This document shows positions 26,450 to 35,641 of a stretch of 64,000 bases of DNA, piece after piece (position 1 is the first letter of the stretch; each line of letters opens with the position of its first letter). The notes beneath the pieces were generated by a model. The model had not been told where the DNA came from and did no database searches. It saw nothing but the letters and a program-made list of their open reading frames with translations. The position numbers and the translations under genes were made by a program. Source of the stretch: Bacteroidota bacterium (GTDB lineage Bacteria; Bacteroidota; Bacteroidia; Chitinophagales; Chitinophagaceae); assembly GCA_024640225.1 (NCBI GenBank), contig JAHEFK010000001.1, forward strand, positions 22,773-86,772. Reading direction: 5' to 3'.

Positions 26450-27523
26450 ATGAGTGAACAAATTAAAGTAACGATTGATAATATTACGGTAGCAGTAGCA
26501 CCCGGTACTACTATTTTACAAGCAGCACGTCAAATTGGTGGTGAAGTAACACCTCCTGCAATGTGTTATTACAGTAAACTAGAGGGAAGTGGTGGTAAAT
26601 GCCGTACCTGCTTGGTAGAAGTTTCGAAAGGCTCTGAAAAAGATCCTCGACCGATGCCAAAATTAGTAGCTAGTTGTCGTACTCCTGTATCCGATGGTAT
26701 GGAGGTTAAGAATATTACCTCTCCAAAAGTACTTGACGCTCGTGCTGGTATTGTAGAAATGTTGTTGATCAATCACCCATTGGATTGCCCTGTTTGTGAC
26801 CAAGCTGGTGAATGTCATTTGCAAGATTTGAGTTATGAGCATGGTGCAAGTGGCACACGATATGAATTTGATAGACGTACGTTTGAAAAAGAAGATATTG
26901 GTCCTTACATCCAATTGCACATGAATCGTTGTATTCTTTGTTATCGTTGTGTATACACAGCAGATCAGTTAACAGGCAAACGCGAGCATGGTGTATTAGA
27001 TCGTGGCGATCATGCTGCTATTAGTACGTGTATTGGAAAAGCACTAGACAATGATTTTATTGGTAATGTAATAGATGTTTGTCCAGTAGGGGCATTAACC
27101 GACAAAACATTCCGATTCAAAAACCGCGTTTGGTTTACTAAGCCAGTAGACGCTCATCGTGATTGTCCTACCTGCTCAGGAAAAACAAGATTGTGGATGC
27201 GTGGCGATGAAGTATATCGCGTAACAGCAAGAAAAGATAAATGGGGCGAAGTAGAAGAATGGATTTGTAATACCTGTCGTTTCGATAAAAAACAAGCAAG
27301 TGATTGGACGATAGAAGGACCAAGTAAAATTGATCGCCATAGTGTAATTGCACAAGGGCATTATGAAGGCGTATTGAAACCGCAAAATTTCTTACCAGAA
27401 GTAATTGGTAGAAATCCAAAATTACTGATGAATATACATGATGTAAGTGGTGTCAATAAAAACGATATTGAATTGAGTAAATTAAATGGTCCTGCACATA
27501 GTAGCGACTTTGATAAAAAATAA
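26450..27523 (+). CDS. nuoG: NADH-quinone oxidoreductase subunit G, short form
   Basis: A 357-residue NuoG, far shorter than the ~900-residue enterobacterial form because the molybdopterin-oxidoreductase-like domain is missing. Fe-S ligands present: [2Fe-2S] Cys39, Cys51, Cys54, Cys76; the His-Cys [4Fe-4S] site His109, Cys113, Cys116, Cys122; and the [4Fe-4S] site Cys161, Cys164, Cys167, Cys211. Two further pairs, Cys239-x2-Cys242 and Cys273-x2-Cys276, flank MRGDEVYRVTARKDKWG in the position of the N7-type domain of longer NuoG proteins. The last ~70 residues are linker-like. A short NuoG is, as I recall, common in Bacteroidota. It sits in its normal place before nuoH. Confidence 0.92.
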   Translation: MSEQIKVTIDNITVAVAPGTTILQAARQIGGEVTPPAMCYYSKLEGSGGKCRTCLVEVSKGSEKDPRPMPKLVASCRTPVSDGMEVKNITSPKVLDARAGIVEMLLINHPLDCPVCDQAGECHLQDLSYEHGASGTRYEFDRRTFEKEDIGPYIQLHMNRCILCYRCVYTADQLTGKREHGVLDRGDHAAISTCIGKALDNDFIGNVIDVCPVGALTDKTFRFKNRVWFTKPVDAHRDCPTCSGKTRLWMRGDEVYRVTARKDKWGEVEEWICNTCRFDKKQASDWTIEGPSKIDRHSVIAQGHYEGVLKPQNFLPEVIGRNPKLLMNIHDVSGVNKNDIELSKLNGPAHSSDFDKK

Positions 27524-27549
27524 TTATTAACGAATCACAATACAACTAC

Positions 27550-28620
27550 ATGTTATTACTGTCTATAGATTGGAGTTTTATTATAGAAAAATTGATTTTA
27601 ATTTCTGTAATACTCGGTGCATCACTAGGTGTGGCAACTTATGCTACTTGGGGTGAGCGAAAAGTAGCTGCTTGGATGCAAGATAGAAAAGGGCCAAGCC
27701 GTGCGGGTCCCTTCGGATTATTACAACCTATTGCAGATGGTATCAAATTATTTTTTAAAGAAGAAATTATACCAAATGACGCTAATCGATTCTTATTTAT
27801 TTTAGGTCCTTCACTAGCTATGCTTACAGCTTGTATGGCAAGTGCGGTAGTGCCTTGGGGACCAAGTATTGAATTAGAAAGCGGCAGAGTTATTGCTTTG
27901 CAAGTTGCCGATATTAACATTGGTATCTTATATGTATTTGGTGTGGTGAGTGTAGGAGTATATGGTATTATGTTGGGCGGATGGGCTTCTAATAATAAAT
28001 ACTCATTAATGGGTAGTGTGCGTGCTGCTTCTCAAGCTATTTCTTATGAATTAGCAATGGGTATTAGCCTTATTGCATTATTAATGATGACGGGCACCTT
28101 AAGTTTAGCAGAAATTGTAAATCAACAACATGGATTTTGGGAAAATGGATGGTTTACATGGAATGTGGCAAAACAACCATTGGGCTTTATCATCTTTTTA
28201 GTGTGTGCATTTGCAGAGTTAAACAGAGCACCTTTCGATTTACCTGAAGCAGAAAGTGAGTTGGTTGCAGGATACCATACAGAATACTCCTCCATGAAAT
28301 TAGGTTTTTACTTATTTGCAGAATATGTAAACTTATTTATCAGCTCAGCAATATTAATCACCTTGTTTTTTGGTGGTTATAATTTCCCTTTTATGGATCA
28401 AGTTGCTGGTAGTGTGAGCCCCGTAGTATTTTCTATCATTTGTGTTTTAGTATTACTAACTAAAACGATTATGATGATTTTATTTTTCATGTTCATCCGT
28501 TGGACGATCCCGAGATTTAGATATGATCAATTAATGAACTTAGGTTGGAAATCACTCATTCCATTAGCCCTTGTAAATATGCTAATTACTGGAGCCATTA
28601 TTATTTGGGTATTAAATTAA
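27550..28620 (+). CDS. nuoH: NADH-quinone oxidoreductase subunit H
   Basis: A 356-residue membrane subunit with about eight transmembrane helices that forms the heel of complex I and much of the quinone tunnel. Conserved segments include ERKVAAWMQDRKGPSRAGP with the GPFGLLQPIADGIKLFFKE that follows, SYELAMGISL, the acidic loop AELNRAPFDLPEAESELVAG, TEYSSMKLGFYLFAEY and the C-terminal WTIPRFRYDQLMNLGWK. The length is normal. Encoded 26 bp after nuoG and 9 bp before nuoI. Confidence 0.97.
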   Translation: MLLLSIDWSFIIEKLILISVILGASLGVATYATWGERKVAAWMQDRKGPSRAGPFGLLQPIADGIKLFFKEEIIPNDANRFLFILGPSLAMLTACMASAVVPWGPSIELESGRVIALQVADINIGILYVFGVVSVGVYGIMLGGWASNNKYSLMGSVRAASQAISYELAMGISLIALLMMTGTLSLAEIVNQQHGFWENGWFTWNVAKQPLGFIIFLVCAFAELNRAPFDLPEAESELVAGYHTEYSSMKLGFYLFAEYVNLFISSAILITLFFGGYNFPFMDQVAGSVSPVVFSIICVLVLLTKTIMMILFFMFIRWTIPRFRYDQLMNLGWKSLIPLALVNMLITGAIIIWVLN

Positions 28621-28629
28621 AAAGAAATC

Positions 28630-29133
28630 ATGCAAGAATTAACAAATAAAAGAGTAGCTGTAGATAGAAAGCCCATGACCTTCATGGAGCGCCTCTATAT
28701 TCCTACTATAATAAAAGGACTTTTTATAACGGTAGGTCATATTTTTAAAAAGCCCGCAACGATTAGTTATCCTGAACAGCAACGACCATTTAGTCCGGTG
28801 TTTAGAGGCTTACATATTTTAAATAGAGATGAGCAAGGTCGTGAAAAATGCACGGCGTGTGGTTTGTGTGCTTTGTCTTGCCCTGCAGAAGCGATTACTA
28901 TGGAAGCAGCTGAGCGAACCAAAGGAGAAGAACATTTGTATAGAGAAGAAAAGTATGCTGCAAAATACGAAATCAATATGTTGCGTTGTATTTTCTGTGG
29001 CTTATGCGAAGAGGCTTGTCCTAAAGATGCTATTTACTTATCAGAAACCGTTGCGCAAGCCAATTATACTCGTAAGAGCTTTATTTATAACAAAGAAGAT
29101 TTATTAATTCCAAATCCAAACGAAACACATTAA
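28630..29133 (+). CDS. nuoI: NADH-quinone oxidoreductase subunit I
   Basis: A 167-residue ferredoxin-like subunit holding two [4Fe-4S] clusters (N6a and N6b), which link the NADH module to NuoB. The two ligand sets are complete: CTACGLCALSCPAEAI and CIFCGLCEEACPKDAI. An amphipathic N-terminal segment (IPTIIKGLFITVGHIFKKP) fits membrane contact. The length is normal. Its stop lies 1 bp before nuoJ. Confidence 0.96.
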   Translation: MQELTNKRVAVDRKPMTFMERLYIPTIIKGLFITVGHIFKKPATISYPEQQRPFSPVFRGLHILNRDEQGREKCTACGLCALSCPAEAITMEAAERTKGEEHLYREEKYAAKYEINMLRCIFCGLCEEACPKDAIYLSETVAQANYTRKSFIYNKEDLLIPNPNETH

Positions 29134-29134
29134 T

Positions 29135-29632
29135 ATGAACCCACATCAACTTGTATTTTGGATTTTATCCGTTATTGCTATTGGTGGCGCCTTAGGGGTG
29201 ATACTCAGTAGAAATCCTGTAGCTAGTGTATTGTTTTTGATTGTCACTTTCTTTGCGGTGTCGGGTCATTATATTTTACTTAATGCACAATTTTTAGCAA
29301 TTGTAAACATAATTGTATATGCAGGTGCCATCATGGTTTTGTTTTTATATGTCATCATGCTTATGAATTTAAATGGCGATGTAGAACCACAAAAAAGTAA
29401 ATTATTACAGTTTGCTGGTATTATTTCTGGAGGGATTTTGTTTTTAGTGTTGTTGGCGGCTTTCAAAACTACACAACTCAGTACAACGCCTATCAATGCT
29501 AGTACATCCATTGGATTAATTAGCGAATTAGGTCAAGTATTATTTACTCGATTTGTATTTCCATTCGAGATCAGTAGTATATTATTTTTAAGTGCTATGG
29601 TAGGTGCTGTAGTAATTGGTAAAAAAGATTAA
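29135..29632 (+). CDS. nuoJ: NADH-quinone oxidoreductase subunit J
   Basis: A 165-residue membrane subunit with five transmembrane helices. The family core AIVNIIVYAGAIMVLFLYVIM, with its helix-breaking glycine typical of the pi-bulge helix of NuoJ/ND6, is clear, as is NPVASVLFLIVTFF upstream of it. The last helix ends ILFLSAMVGAVVIGKKD. The length is typical. Encoded 1 bp after nuoI and 11 bp before nuoK. Confidence 0.94.
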   Translation: MNPHQLVFWILSVIAIGGALGVILSRNPVASVLFLIVTFFAVSGHYILLNAQFLAIVNIIVYAGAIMVLFLYVIMLMNLNGDVEPQKSKLLQFAGIISGGILFLVLLAAFKTTQLSTTPINASTSIGLISELGQVLFTRFVFPFEISSILFLSAMVGAVVIGKKD

Positions 29633-29643
29633 AATAAGTAAGT

Positions 29644-29943
29644 ATGCCTATTCAATATTATATTTTTTTAAGCCTTGCCTTGTTTAGCATTGGCGTAATG
29701 GGAACCATGATGCGCAGAAATGCCATAATCATTTTTATGTGCATTGAATTGATGCTGAACGCAGTCAATTTATTAATGGTCGCTTTTTCTAATTATTGGG
29801 AAAATAGCAATGCACAGATTTTTGTGTTTTTCATAATGGTAGTGGCTGCTGCAGAAGTAGCTGTAGGATTAGCCATTATCACCTTGGTGTATAGAAAAGT
29901 AAACTCTGTAGATATTAATATTTTAAATCGATTAAAAAATTAA
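29644..29943 (+). CDS. nuoK: NADH-quinone oxidoreductase subunit K
   Basis: A 99-residue membrane subunit with three transmembrane helices. The conserved glutamates of the proton path are present in IIFMCIELMLNAVNLL and VVAAAEVAVGLAIITLVYR. Length and order match the family (ND4L). Encoded 11 bp after nuoJ and 36 bp before nuoL. Confidence 0.96.
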   Translation: MPIQYYIFLSLALFSIGVMGTMMRRNAIIIFMCIELMLNAVNLLMVAFSNYWENSNAQIFVFFIMVVAAAEVAVGLAIITLVYRKVNSVDINILNRLKN

Positions 29944-29979
29944 TACTGCCTTTAAAATTAACTTTTAGAAAGAAAATTT

Positions 29980-31866
29980 ATGATACAATATAGTTACCTC
30001 ATTCCATTATTTCCATTGCTTGGTTTTTTAATCAATGGGTTGGGCTGGAATAAAATACCAAAGTCACTTGCAGGTGTTATTGGTTCTACATCGATACTTG
30101 CCTCCTTTGTAGTTTCCTTAGCTGTTTTTGTTGAGGTGCTTTCGCCAAGTTTTCAAGGGCCTTTCGTGCAGCATTATTTTGATTTTATTCAATCCGGAAC
30201 ACTTTATATTCCTTTTGCCTTTCAGATAGATGCTTTGTCGGCTAGCTTTTTATTAATCATAACGGGTATTGGATTTTTAATTCATGTATATTCTACTGCT
30301 TATATGCATGATGATGAAGGTATGGTGAAATATTTTGCATACCTCAATCTCTTTGTTTTCTCCATGTTATTATTAGTGATGGGTGCAAACTATATCATTA
30401 TGTTTATTGGATGGGAAGGCGTTGGATTGTGCTCTTATTTATTAATAGGATTTTGGTTTAAAAACCACGCGTATACCGATGCTGCTAAAAAAGCATTTGT
30501 GATGAATAGAATTGGTGACCTTGGATTTTTAGTGGGTATGTTATTGGTCTTGTATCATTTCCATACCTTAAGTTATCAAGAATTATTTGACATTATACAA
30601 TCAAGCGCTGATCAGACAAATATGTATACTGCCATTGCCATTTGCTTCTTTATTGGTGCGATGGGTAAAAGTGCGCAAATTCCATTATATACTTGGTTGC
30701 CAGATGCGATGGCCGGACCAACGCCAGTATCTGCATTAATACATGCAGCTACCATGGTTACCGCAGGTATTTATATGATTGCGAGAAGCAGTGTATTGTA
30801 TAATCTTGCACCAATAGCTTTAGATCTAATTACATGGATAGGATTAGCAACTGCTTTGTTAGCAGCATCTATTGCTATCAAACAAAATGATATCAAAAAA
30901 GTGTTGGCGTATTCTACCGTAAGTCAGTTAGGCTTTATGTTTGTTGCCATTGGAATGGGCGCTTATACTACTGCTGTTTTTCATGTTATTACCCATGCCT
31001 TTTTTAAAGCTTTATTATTCTTAGGTTCGGGCAGTGTCATTCATGCTATGGGCGGCGAACAAGATATTCGTTTTATGGGTGGATTAGGAAAGAAGATGCC
31101 GATTACAAAAATTACCTTCTTAATTGGTTGTTTAGCCATTGCCGGTATACCTGGTTTTGCGGGCTTCTTTTCTAAAGATGAAATATTAGCACATGCATAT
31201 GCGCAGCAACCGTTGTTGTTTGTTGCATTATTAATAGGCGCTTTGATGACAGCCTTTTATATGTTCCGTTTATATTTCTTAACCTTTACAGGATCCTTTA
31301 GAGGCACTGAAGAACAAGCACATCACTTACATGAGAGTCCAAAAGCAATGACGCTTCCTTTAATGGTATTAGCTTTATTCTCCATCATTGGTGGTTATAT
31401 AGGATTGCCAAAAGTACTTTCAGAAAAACATTGGTTACACGATTTTCTTTCTGCAGCAGTTACAGAAAAAGAACTCCATGAGTTGAGCCATGCTACAGAA
31501 TGGATGTTGATGGGTGTTTCTGTTGGTTTGGTAGTAGTGATGATTGCACTTGCTTATAAAGCAACACAAAAAGCGCAATTTTCTGCAGCAAAAGGATTAG
31601 GAAAAGTGCTAGAGCATAAATGGTATGTAGATGAATTATATCAAGCCATTATACTTACACCATTGAATCATCTAGGTGTCTTTTTACAGCAAATAATTGA
31701 AAAATCAGGTATTGATGCTTTAGTAAATAATATTGGTACAAGTATACAATGGTTAAGTACACGCGTTCGCTTATTACAAAGCGGAATTGTTGGTTCTTAC
31801 ATTTTTGTAATGGTACTTGGTATTATTTTATTACTTAGCATCGGATTTTTAAGTACAATTTTATAA
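29980..31866 (+). CDS. nuoL: NADH-quinone oxidoreductase subunit L
   Basis: A 628-residue antiporter-like proton-pumping subunit at the distal end of the membrane arm. Conserved segments include the glutamate helix IMFIGWEGVGLCSYLLIGFW, the lysine-containing AMGKSAQIPLYTWLPDAMAGPTPVS (in two parts), HAATMVTAGIYMIARSS, LAYSTVSQLGFMFVAIG and HAFFKALLFLGSGSVIHAM. The C-terminal ~130 residues carry the lateral amphipathic helix and a final transmembrane anchor (FVMVLGIILLLSIGFLS). The length is typical. Confidence 0.97.
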   Translation: MIQYSYLIPLFPLLGFLINGLGWNKIPKSLAGVIGSTSILASFVVSLAVFVEVLSPSFQGPFVQHYFDFIQSGTLYIPFAFQIDALSASFLLIITGIGFLIHVYSTAYMHDDEGMVKYFAYLNLFVFSMLLLVMGANYIIMFIGWEGVGLCSYLLIGFWFKNHAYTDAAKKAFVMNRIGDLGFLVGMLLVLYHFHTLSYQELFDIIQSSADQTNMYTAIAICFFIGAMGKSAQIPLYTWLPDAMAGPTPVSALIHAATMVTAGIYMIARSSVLYNLAPIALDLITWIGLATALLAASIAIKQNDIKKVLAYSTVSQLGFMFVAIGMGAYTTAVFHVITHAFFKALLFLGSGSVIHAMGGEQDIRFMGGLGKKMPITKITFLIGCLAIAGIPGFAGFFSKDEILAHAYAQQPLLFVALLIGALMTAFYMFRLYFLTFTGSFRGTEEQAHHLHESPKAMTLPLMVLALFSIIGGYIGLPKVLSEKHWLHDFLSAAVTEKELHELSHATEWMLMGVSVGLVVVMIALAYKATQKAQFSAAKGLGKVLEHKWYVDELYQAIILTPLNHLGVFLQQIIEKSGIDALVNNIGTSIQWLSTRVRLLQSGIVGSYIFVMVLGIILLLSIGFLSTIL

Positions 31867-31887
31867 CATTCTCATATTTTATAAGTC

Positions 31888-33306
31888 ATGATTTTAATAA
31901 CCTTATTGGCACTTCCCTTTGTTGCAGCATTATTAAGTTTACTAGTGCCAAAACAAGCAAAAATACTTGCACTAGTTAGTAGTGCATTGGCTGTATTGAT
32001 TACCCTGTATATGTCGATGCATATTGCAGAAGGAGCATTAACTATAGCGCAAGCATGGTTGCCCGATTTAGGTATTCAATTTGCTTTGCATGCAGATGGG
32101 TTAAGCTGCTCTTTAAGTTTGCTTACAGCATTGATTAGTTTCCTCGTTTTTCTAAACCTTAATAATAAAGAAGTTCCAAAAGCGGCTTCATTTTACAGCT
32201 TATTATTATTTGCACAAACCGGTTTGATGGGTGTGTTTTTAGCCTCAGATGCTATGCTCTTTTATTTCTTTTGGGAACTAGCACTAATACCTATTTATTT
32301 TCTTTCTTCCATTTGGGGTGGAGAAAATAGGATTAAAGTCACCTTTAAATTTTTCATTTATACTTTTATTGGTAGCTTAATGATGTTGGCAGGATTAATT
32401 TATTTAGGATTACAAACACCTGGTGCTGATGCTTTTTCCTACCACGCTTTAGTAGCTGTGGGCAATAGTTTAAGCAATACACAACAAATTAGTTTATTTG
32501 TATTATTCTTTTTAGCCTTTGCTATTAAAATGCCTATTTTCCCATTTCATACTTGGCAACCCGATGCGTATGACGAAGCACCTACTAGTGTTACTATTTT
32601 CTTAAGTGCATTGATGGTTAAGATGGGTTTATATGCCGTACTTCGTTGGTTGATGCCCGTTTTGCCAGAAGGCGTTTCTTATTGGTCAAACACAGTAATT
32701 ATTTTATCTATCATTGGAATTCTTTACGCTTCTATTATTGCTTTACAACAAACGAATATTAAACGTTTTATTGCTTACTCTTCAATAGCTCACATGGGTT
32801 TGATGTGTGCTGCAGCTTTTGTACAAAATGATCTTGCTTTACACGGCGTTAAAATCCAAATGTTTATGCATGGTATTAATATTGCTGGCATGTGGTTGGT
32901 AGTAAGTATAATAGAAAATAGATATCACACAAAAGATATGAATGCGCTTGGTGGCATTGCAAGCACTATGCCTAAATTAGCCGTAGCTTTTGTAATTATT
33001 TCTTTTGCAAATATTGCATTGCCCTTAACCAATGGTTTTGTTGGCGAGTTTATGTTGTTTGCTGGTATCTTTTCTAGTGCAAACCCTAGCCATGTGCTGT
33101 ATATGGTATTGGCAGGTCTTGGTGTGATTTTAGGTGCAGCATATACTTTACGTATGCTACAGAAAGTAGTTTTTGGAACAGCTTCCAATACTCAAGCAGT
33201 AAAAGATTTAAGTATAAATGAATGGTGTGTATTAGCAATTGTGCTTTCCTTAATTATAGCTTTAGGGGTATATGCTAAACCATTATTAACCTTAACGAGT
33301 TTTTAA
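31888..33306 (+). CDS. nuoM: NADH-quinone oxidoreductase subunit M
   Basis: A 472-residue antiporter-like subunit with about 14 transmembrane helices. The conserved glutamate lies in LFYFFWELALIPIYFLSSIW and the lysine in FAIKMPIFPFHTWQPDAYDEAPT. IAYSSIAHMGLMCAAAF and ANIALPLTNGFVGEFMLFAG are further family marks. It is paralogous to NuoL and NuoN and pumps one proton per cycle in the accepted model. Encoded 21 bp after nuoL. Confidence 0.97.
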   Translation: MILITLLALPFVAALLSLLVPKQAKILALVSSALAVLITLYMSMHIAEGALTIAQAWLPDLGIQFALHADGLSCSLSLLTALISFLVFLNLNNKEVPKAASFYSLLLFAQTGLMGVFLASDAMLFYFFWELALIPIYFLSSIWGGENRIKVTFKFFIYTFIGSLMMLAGLIYLGLQTPGADAFSYHALVAVGNSLSNTQQISLFVLFFLAFAIKMPIFPFHTWQPDAYDEAPTSVTIFLSALMVKMGLYAVLRWLMPVLPEGVSYWSNTVIILSIIGILYASIIALQQTNIKRFIAYSSIAHMGLMCAAAFVQNDLALHGVKIQMFMHGINIAGMWLVVSIIENRYHTKDMNALGGIASTMPKLAVAFVIISFANIALPLTNGFVGEFMLFAGIFSSANPSHVLYMVLAGLGVILGAAYTLRMLQKVVFGTASNTQAVKDLSINEWCVLAIVLSLIIALGVYAKPLLTLTSF

Positions 33307-33340
33307 AATAACAATTTCATTAACGATATATTAGTTCATC

Positions 33341-34720
33341 ATGATTTTAATAATAACTGCTTCTATAATTGGTGTTGTGTTGCTTTTCGCAAGTTTTTTA
33401 CTGAAACATACCAGTAGCCTGCTGCATTTAGTAACTGTTTTGTTTGCTGCTTTGTTTGGCGTTGCTATATGGGAAGCTTTGCAACCTACGGCTATACTTA
33501 CTCAGTCGTTTTATTTAGATGCCATCCGAGTAGATAGATTTACTAATCAGTTTAATGTATTAATTACCGGCTGTTTGTTTTTATATATACTCTTAATGAA
33601 GAAACATATTGCTGCAGTTGGTAAATACAAAGCGGAGTACTTTGCTTTGATTGCCTTTATAATGGTTGGCATATTTATGTTAAGTAGTTTTAATAGTTTG
33701 CTTGTTATGTTTTTGGGTATAGAAATCGTTTCTATTCCTCAGTATATTTTAGCCGGAAGTGATAAAGAAAATTTAAAAAGTACAGAAGCATCTTTAAAGT
33801 ATTTTTTAATGGGCGCTTTTTCAACAGGCTTTTTATTAATGGGTATTACCTTGCTTTACGGCGCTACCGGTAATTTTATGGTTAGTGAATTTAATTTTTT
33901 ACAAGCAACAAGTATCAATCCAATAGCTTTGGGCGGCGTATTATTATTAATTGTTGCTTTTGGCTTTAAAGTATCGGCCGCTCCCATGCATTTATGGACG
34001 CCCGATGTATATGACGGTACGCCTACGCCCTTTACGGCATTTATGGCTACTATCGTAAAAGTAGCTGCATTTGTAGGGTTCATGCGTTTATTCCAAACGT
34101 CTTTTACCGCTATTAGCTCATCTTGGTCATTGGTATTAGCTGTAGTCATTGCGCTTACTTTATTTGTAGGAAATATAACAGCGGTATTTCAACAAAGTGT
34201 AAAACGCATGTTGGCCTATTCGTCAATTGCTCAGGCTGGATTTATGCTATTTGCCATTATTTCTTTAAATGCAATAGGCCGTCAAGGTATGCTTGTTTAT
34301 ACTGTTGCTTATTCAGTTGCAAGCATTTGCTTCTTTGCTATTTTAATTAAAATGAAAGATTATACCTATGATGGGTTTAATGGATTGGCTAAAAAACAAC
34401 CTTTTATTGCGGCTTTGGCTACAATTTACATGCTTTCTTTAGCGGGTATTCCTTTAACAGGTGGATTTATGGCTAAATACTACATGCTTAAAGCAGTATT
34501 ATTTGAGGGCAGCTACATGTGGTTAGCAATTTTTGCCTTATTGATGGCAGCGGTAAGTGTTTATTATTATTTTAAAGTAATAATTGCCATGTATTTCAAA
34601 GAAGGGGAAGCTGCAATGATAGATTCCTTTACGAAAGAAGAAAAGTTATACCTTACCATAGGTGCTTTGGCATTACTCGTTGTGGGTATATTCCCAAGTT
34701 TACTTACCGGAACTATTTAG
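33341..34720 (+). CDS. nuoN: NADH-quinone oxidoreductase subunit N
   Basis: A 459-residue antiporter-like subunit with about 14 transmembrane helices. The family acidic residue is in LLVMFLGIEIVSIPQYILAG and the lysines in STEASLKYFLMGAFSTGFLL and VAFGFKVSAAPMHLWTPDVY. YSSIAQAGFMLFAI and SLAGIPLTGGFMAKYY follow. It is the last gene of the operon; a strong terminator begins 26 bp beyond its stop. Confidence 0.97.
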   Translation: MILIITASIIGVVLLFASFLLKHTSSLLHLVTVLFAALFGVAIWEALQPTAILTQSFYLDAIRVDRFTNQFNVLITGCLFLYILLMKKHIAAVGKYKAEYFALIAFIMVGIFMLSSFNSLLVMFLGIEIVSIPQYILAGSDKENLKSTEASLKYFLMGAFSTGFLLMGITLLYGATGNFMVSEFNFLQATSINPIALGGVLLLIVAFGFKVSAAPMHLWTPDVYDGTPTPFTAFMATIVKVAAFVGFMRLFQTSFTAISSSWSLVLAVVIALTLFVGNITAVFQQSVKRMLAYSSIAQAGFMLFAIISLNAIGRQGMLVYTVAYSVASICFFAILIKMKDYTYDGFNGLAKKQPFIAALATIYMLSLAGIPLTGGFMAKYYMLKAVLFEGSYMWLAIFALLMAAVSVYYYFKVIIAMYFKEGEAAMIDSFTKEEKLYLTIGALALLVVGIFPSLLTGTI

Positions 34721-34745
34721 ATTTCTAAGATTGAAAACGAACTTT

Positions 34746-34774
34746 AAAAGGGCTGCTACTAAGCAGCCCTTTTT
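34746..34774 (+). terminator. Terminator of the nuo operon
   Basis: A perfect 12-bp inverted repeat (AAAAGGGCTGCT / AGCAGCCCTTTT) with an ACTA loop and a T tract, 25 bp after the nuoN stop. The remaining ~90 bp up to scpB hold no recognisable element other than AT-rich sequence. Confidence 0.9.
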
Positions 34775-34866
34775 GGTATAATTTACCCACATCTGTGCAT
34801 TTCTTTCTAAGGTAACTAACAAATACCTTAGTATTTTTATACTTCACAAGATTATAATTGTAGGGT

Positions 34867-35514
34867 ATGGATATAGAACAATTAATGCCGCATGTAGAAG
34901 CACTTGTATTTGCTAGCGAGCGACCAATAACACAAATTGAAATTACAGAAATGATCAGTCAAGCAGTAGAGCTTCCAATTGAAATGGAGCGTATTTCTAT
35001 TTGCATTGAGGCTATCAAAGAAAAATACGCACAAGAATTTTATCCGTTTGAGTTGAGAGAGATAGGGGGTGGATTTCAATTTTTAACTAAAAAGGAATAC
35101 CACAGAACGGTGTTGCAATTAAATGGCGATAAGTACATTAAAAAACTATCTACTGCAGCTATGGAAACCTTAGCTATAGTAGCATACAAACAGCCTATTA
35201 CTAAATCTGAAATTGAATATATTAGAGGTGTAAGTGCAGATTATTCTATTCAGAAACTTCTAGAAAAAGAACTTATTGTTATATCAGGAAGAAATGAAGA
35301 TATGGTTGGAAAGCCATTGATTTACGCTACTTCAAAGAATTTTATGGATTATTTGGGCATCAATGACCCAAGTCAATTGCCGCAATTAAGCGAATTAGCG
35401 AATGTAGACATTGTGGTTCCTACTGCAGCTACCGAAGCGCTTCCAGATGACACTCCAGGTAAATTAATCGTATCGGAAGATGGGGAATTAGTAGACCCTA
35501 CAGATACGAACTAA
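34867..35514 (+). CDS. scpB: Segregation and condensation protein B
   Basis: A 215-residue kleisin-associated protein of the SMC-ScpAB condensin complex, which compacts and segregates the chromosome. Two winged-helix domains are visible. The family core is LKYIKKLSTAAMETLAIVAYKQPITKSEIEYIRGVSADY-like and is read here as LSTAAMETLAIVAYKQPITK followed by EIEYIRGVSADYSIQKLLEK; then LIVISGRNEDMVGKPLIYAT. The acidic C-terminal tail (TPGKLIVSEDGELVDPTDTN) is longer than the minimal family. scpA is not adjacent, so the usual scpAB pairing is not seen here. It has its own terminator. Confidence 0.92.
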   Translation: MDIEQLMPHVEALVFASERPITQIEITEMISQAVELPIEMERISICIEAIKEKYAQEFYPFELREIGGGFQFLTKKEYHRTVLQLNGDKYIKKLSTAAMETLAIVAYKQPITKSEIEYIRGVSADYSIQKLLEKELIVISGRNEDMVGKPLIYATSKNFMDYLGINDPSQLPQLSELANVDIVVPTAATEALPDDTPGKLIVSEDGELVDPTDTN

Positions 35515-35570
35515 GAAAGATGCTATAAGTTTCCGTTTTAATTACAATTCTAATTTTTGTTTTAATCATA

Positions 35571-35602
35571 AATGCCTCAGTTTTCTGAGGTATTTTTGTT
35601 TT
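35571..35602 (+). terminator. Terminator after scpB
   Basis: A 10-bp stem (AATGCCTCAG / CTGAGGTATT, one G-T pair) with a TTTT loop and a TTTGTTTT tail, 57 bp after the scpB stop. Confidence 0.75.
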
Positions 35603-35641
35603 AGTGGGCCTAAAATTTCTTATATTTATAAAAATTTTATC

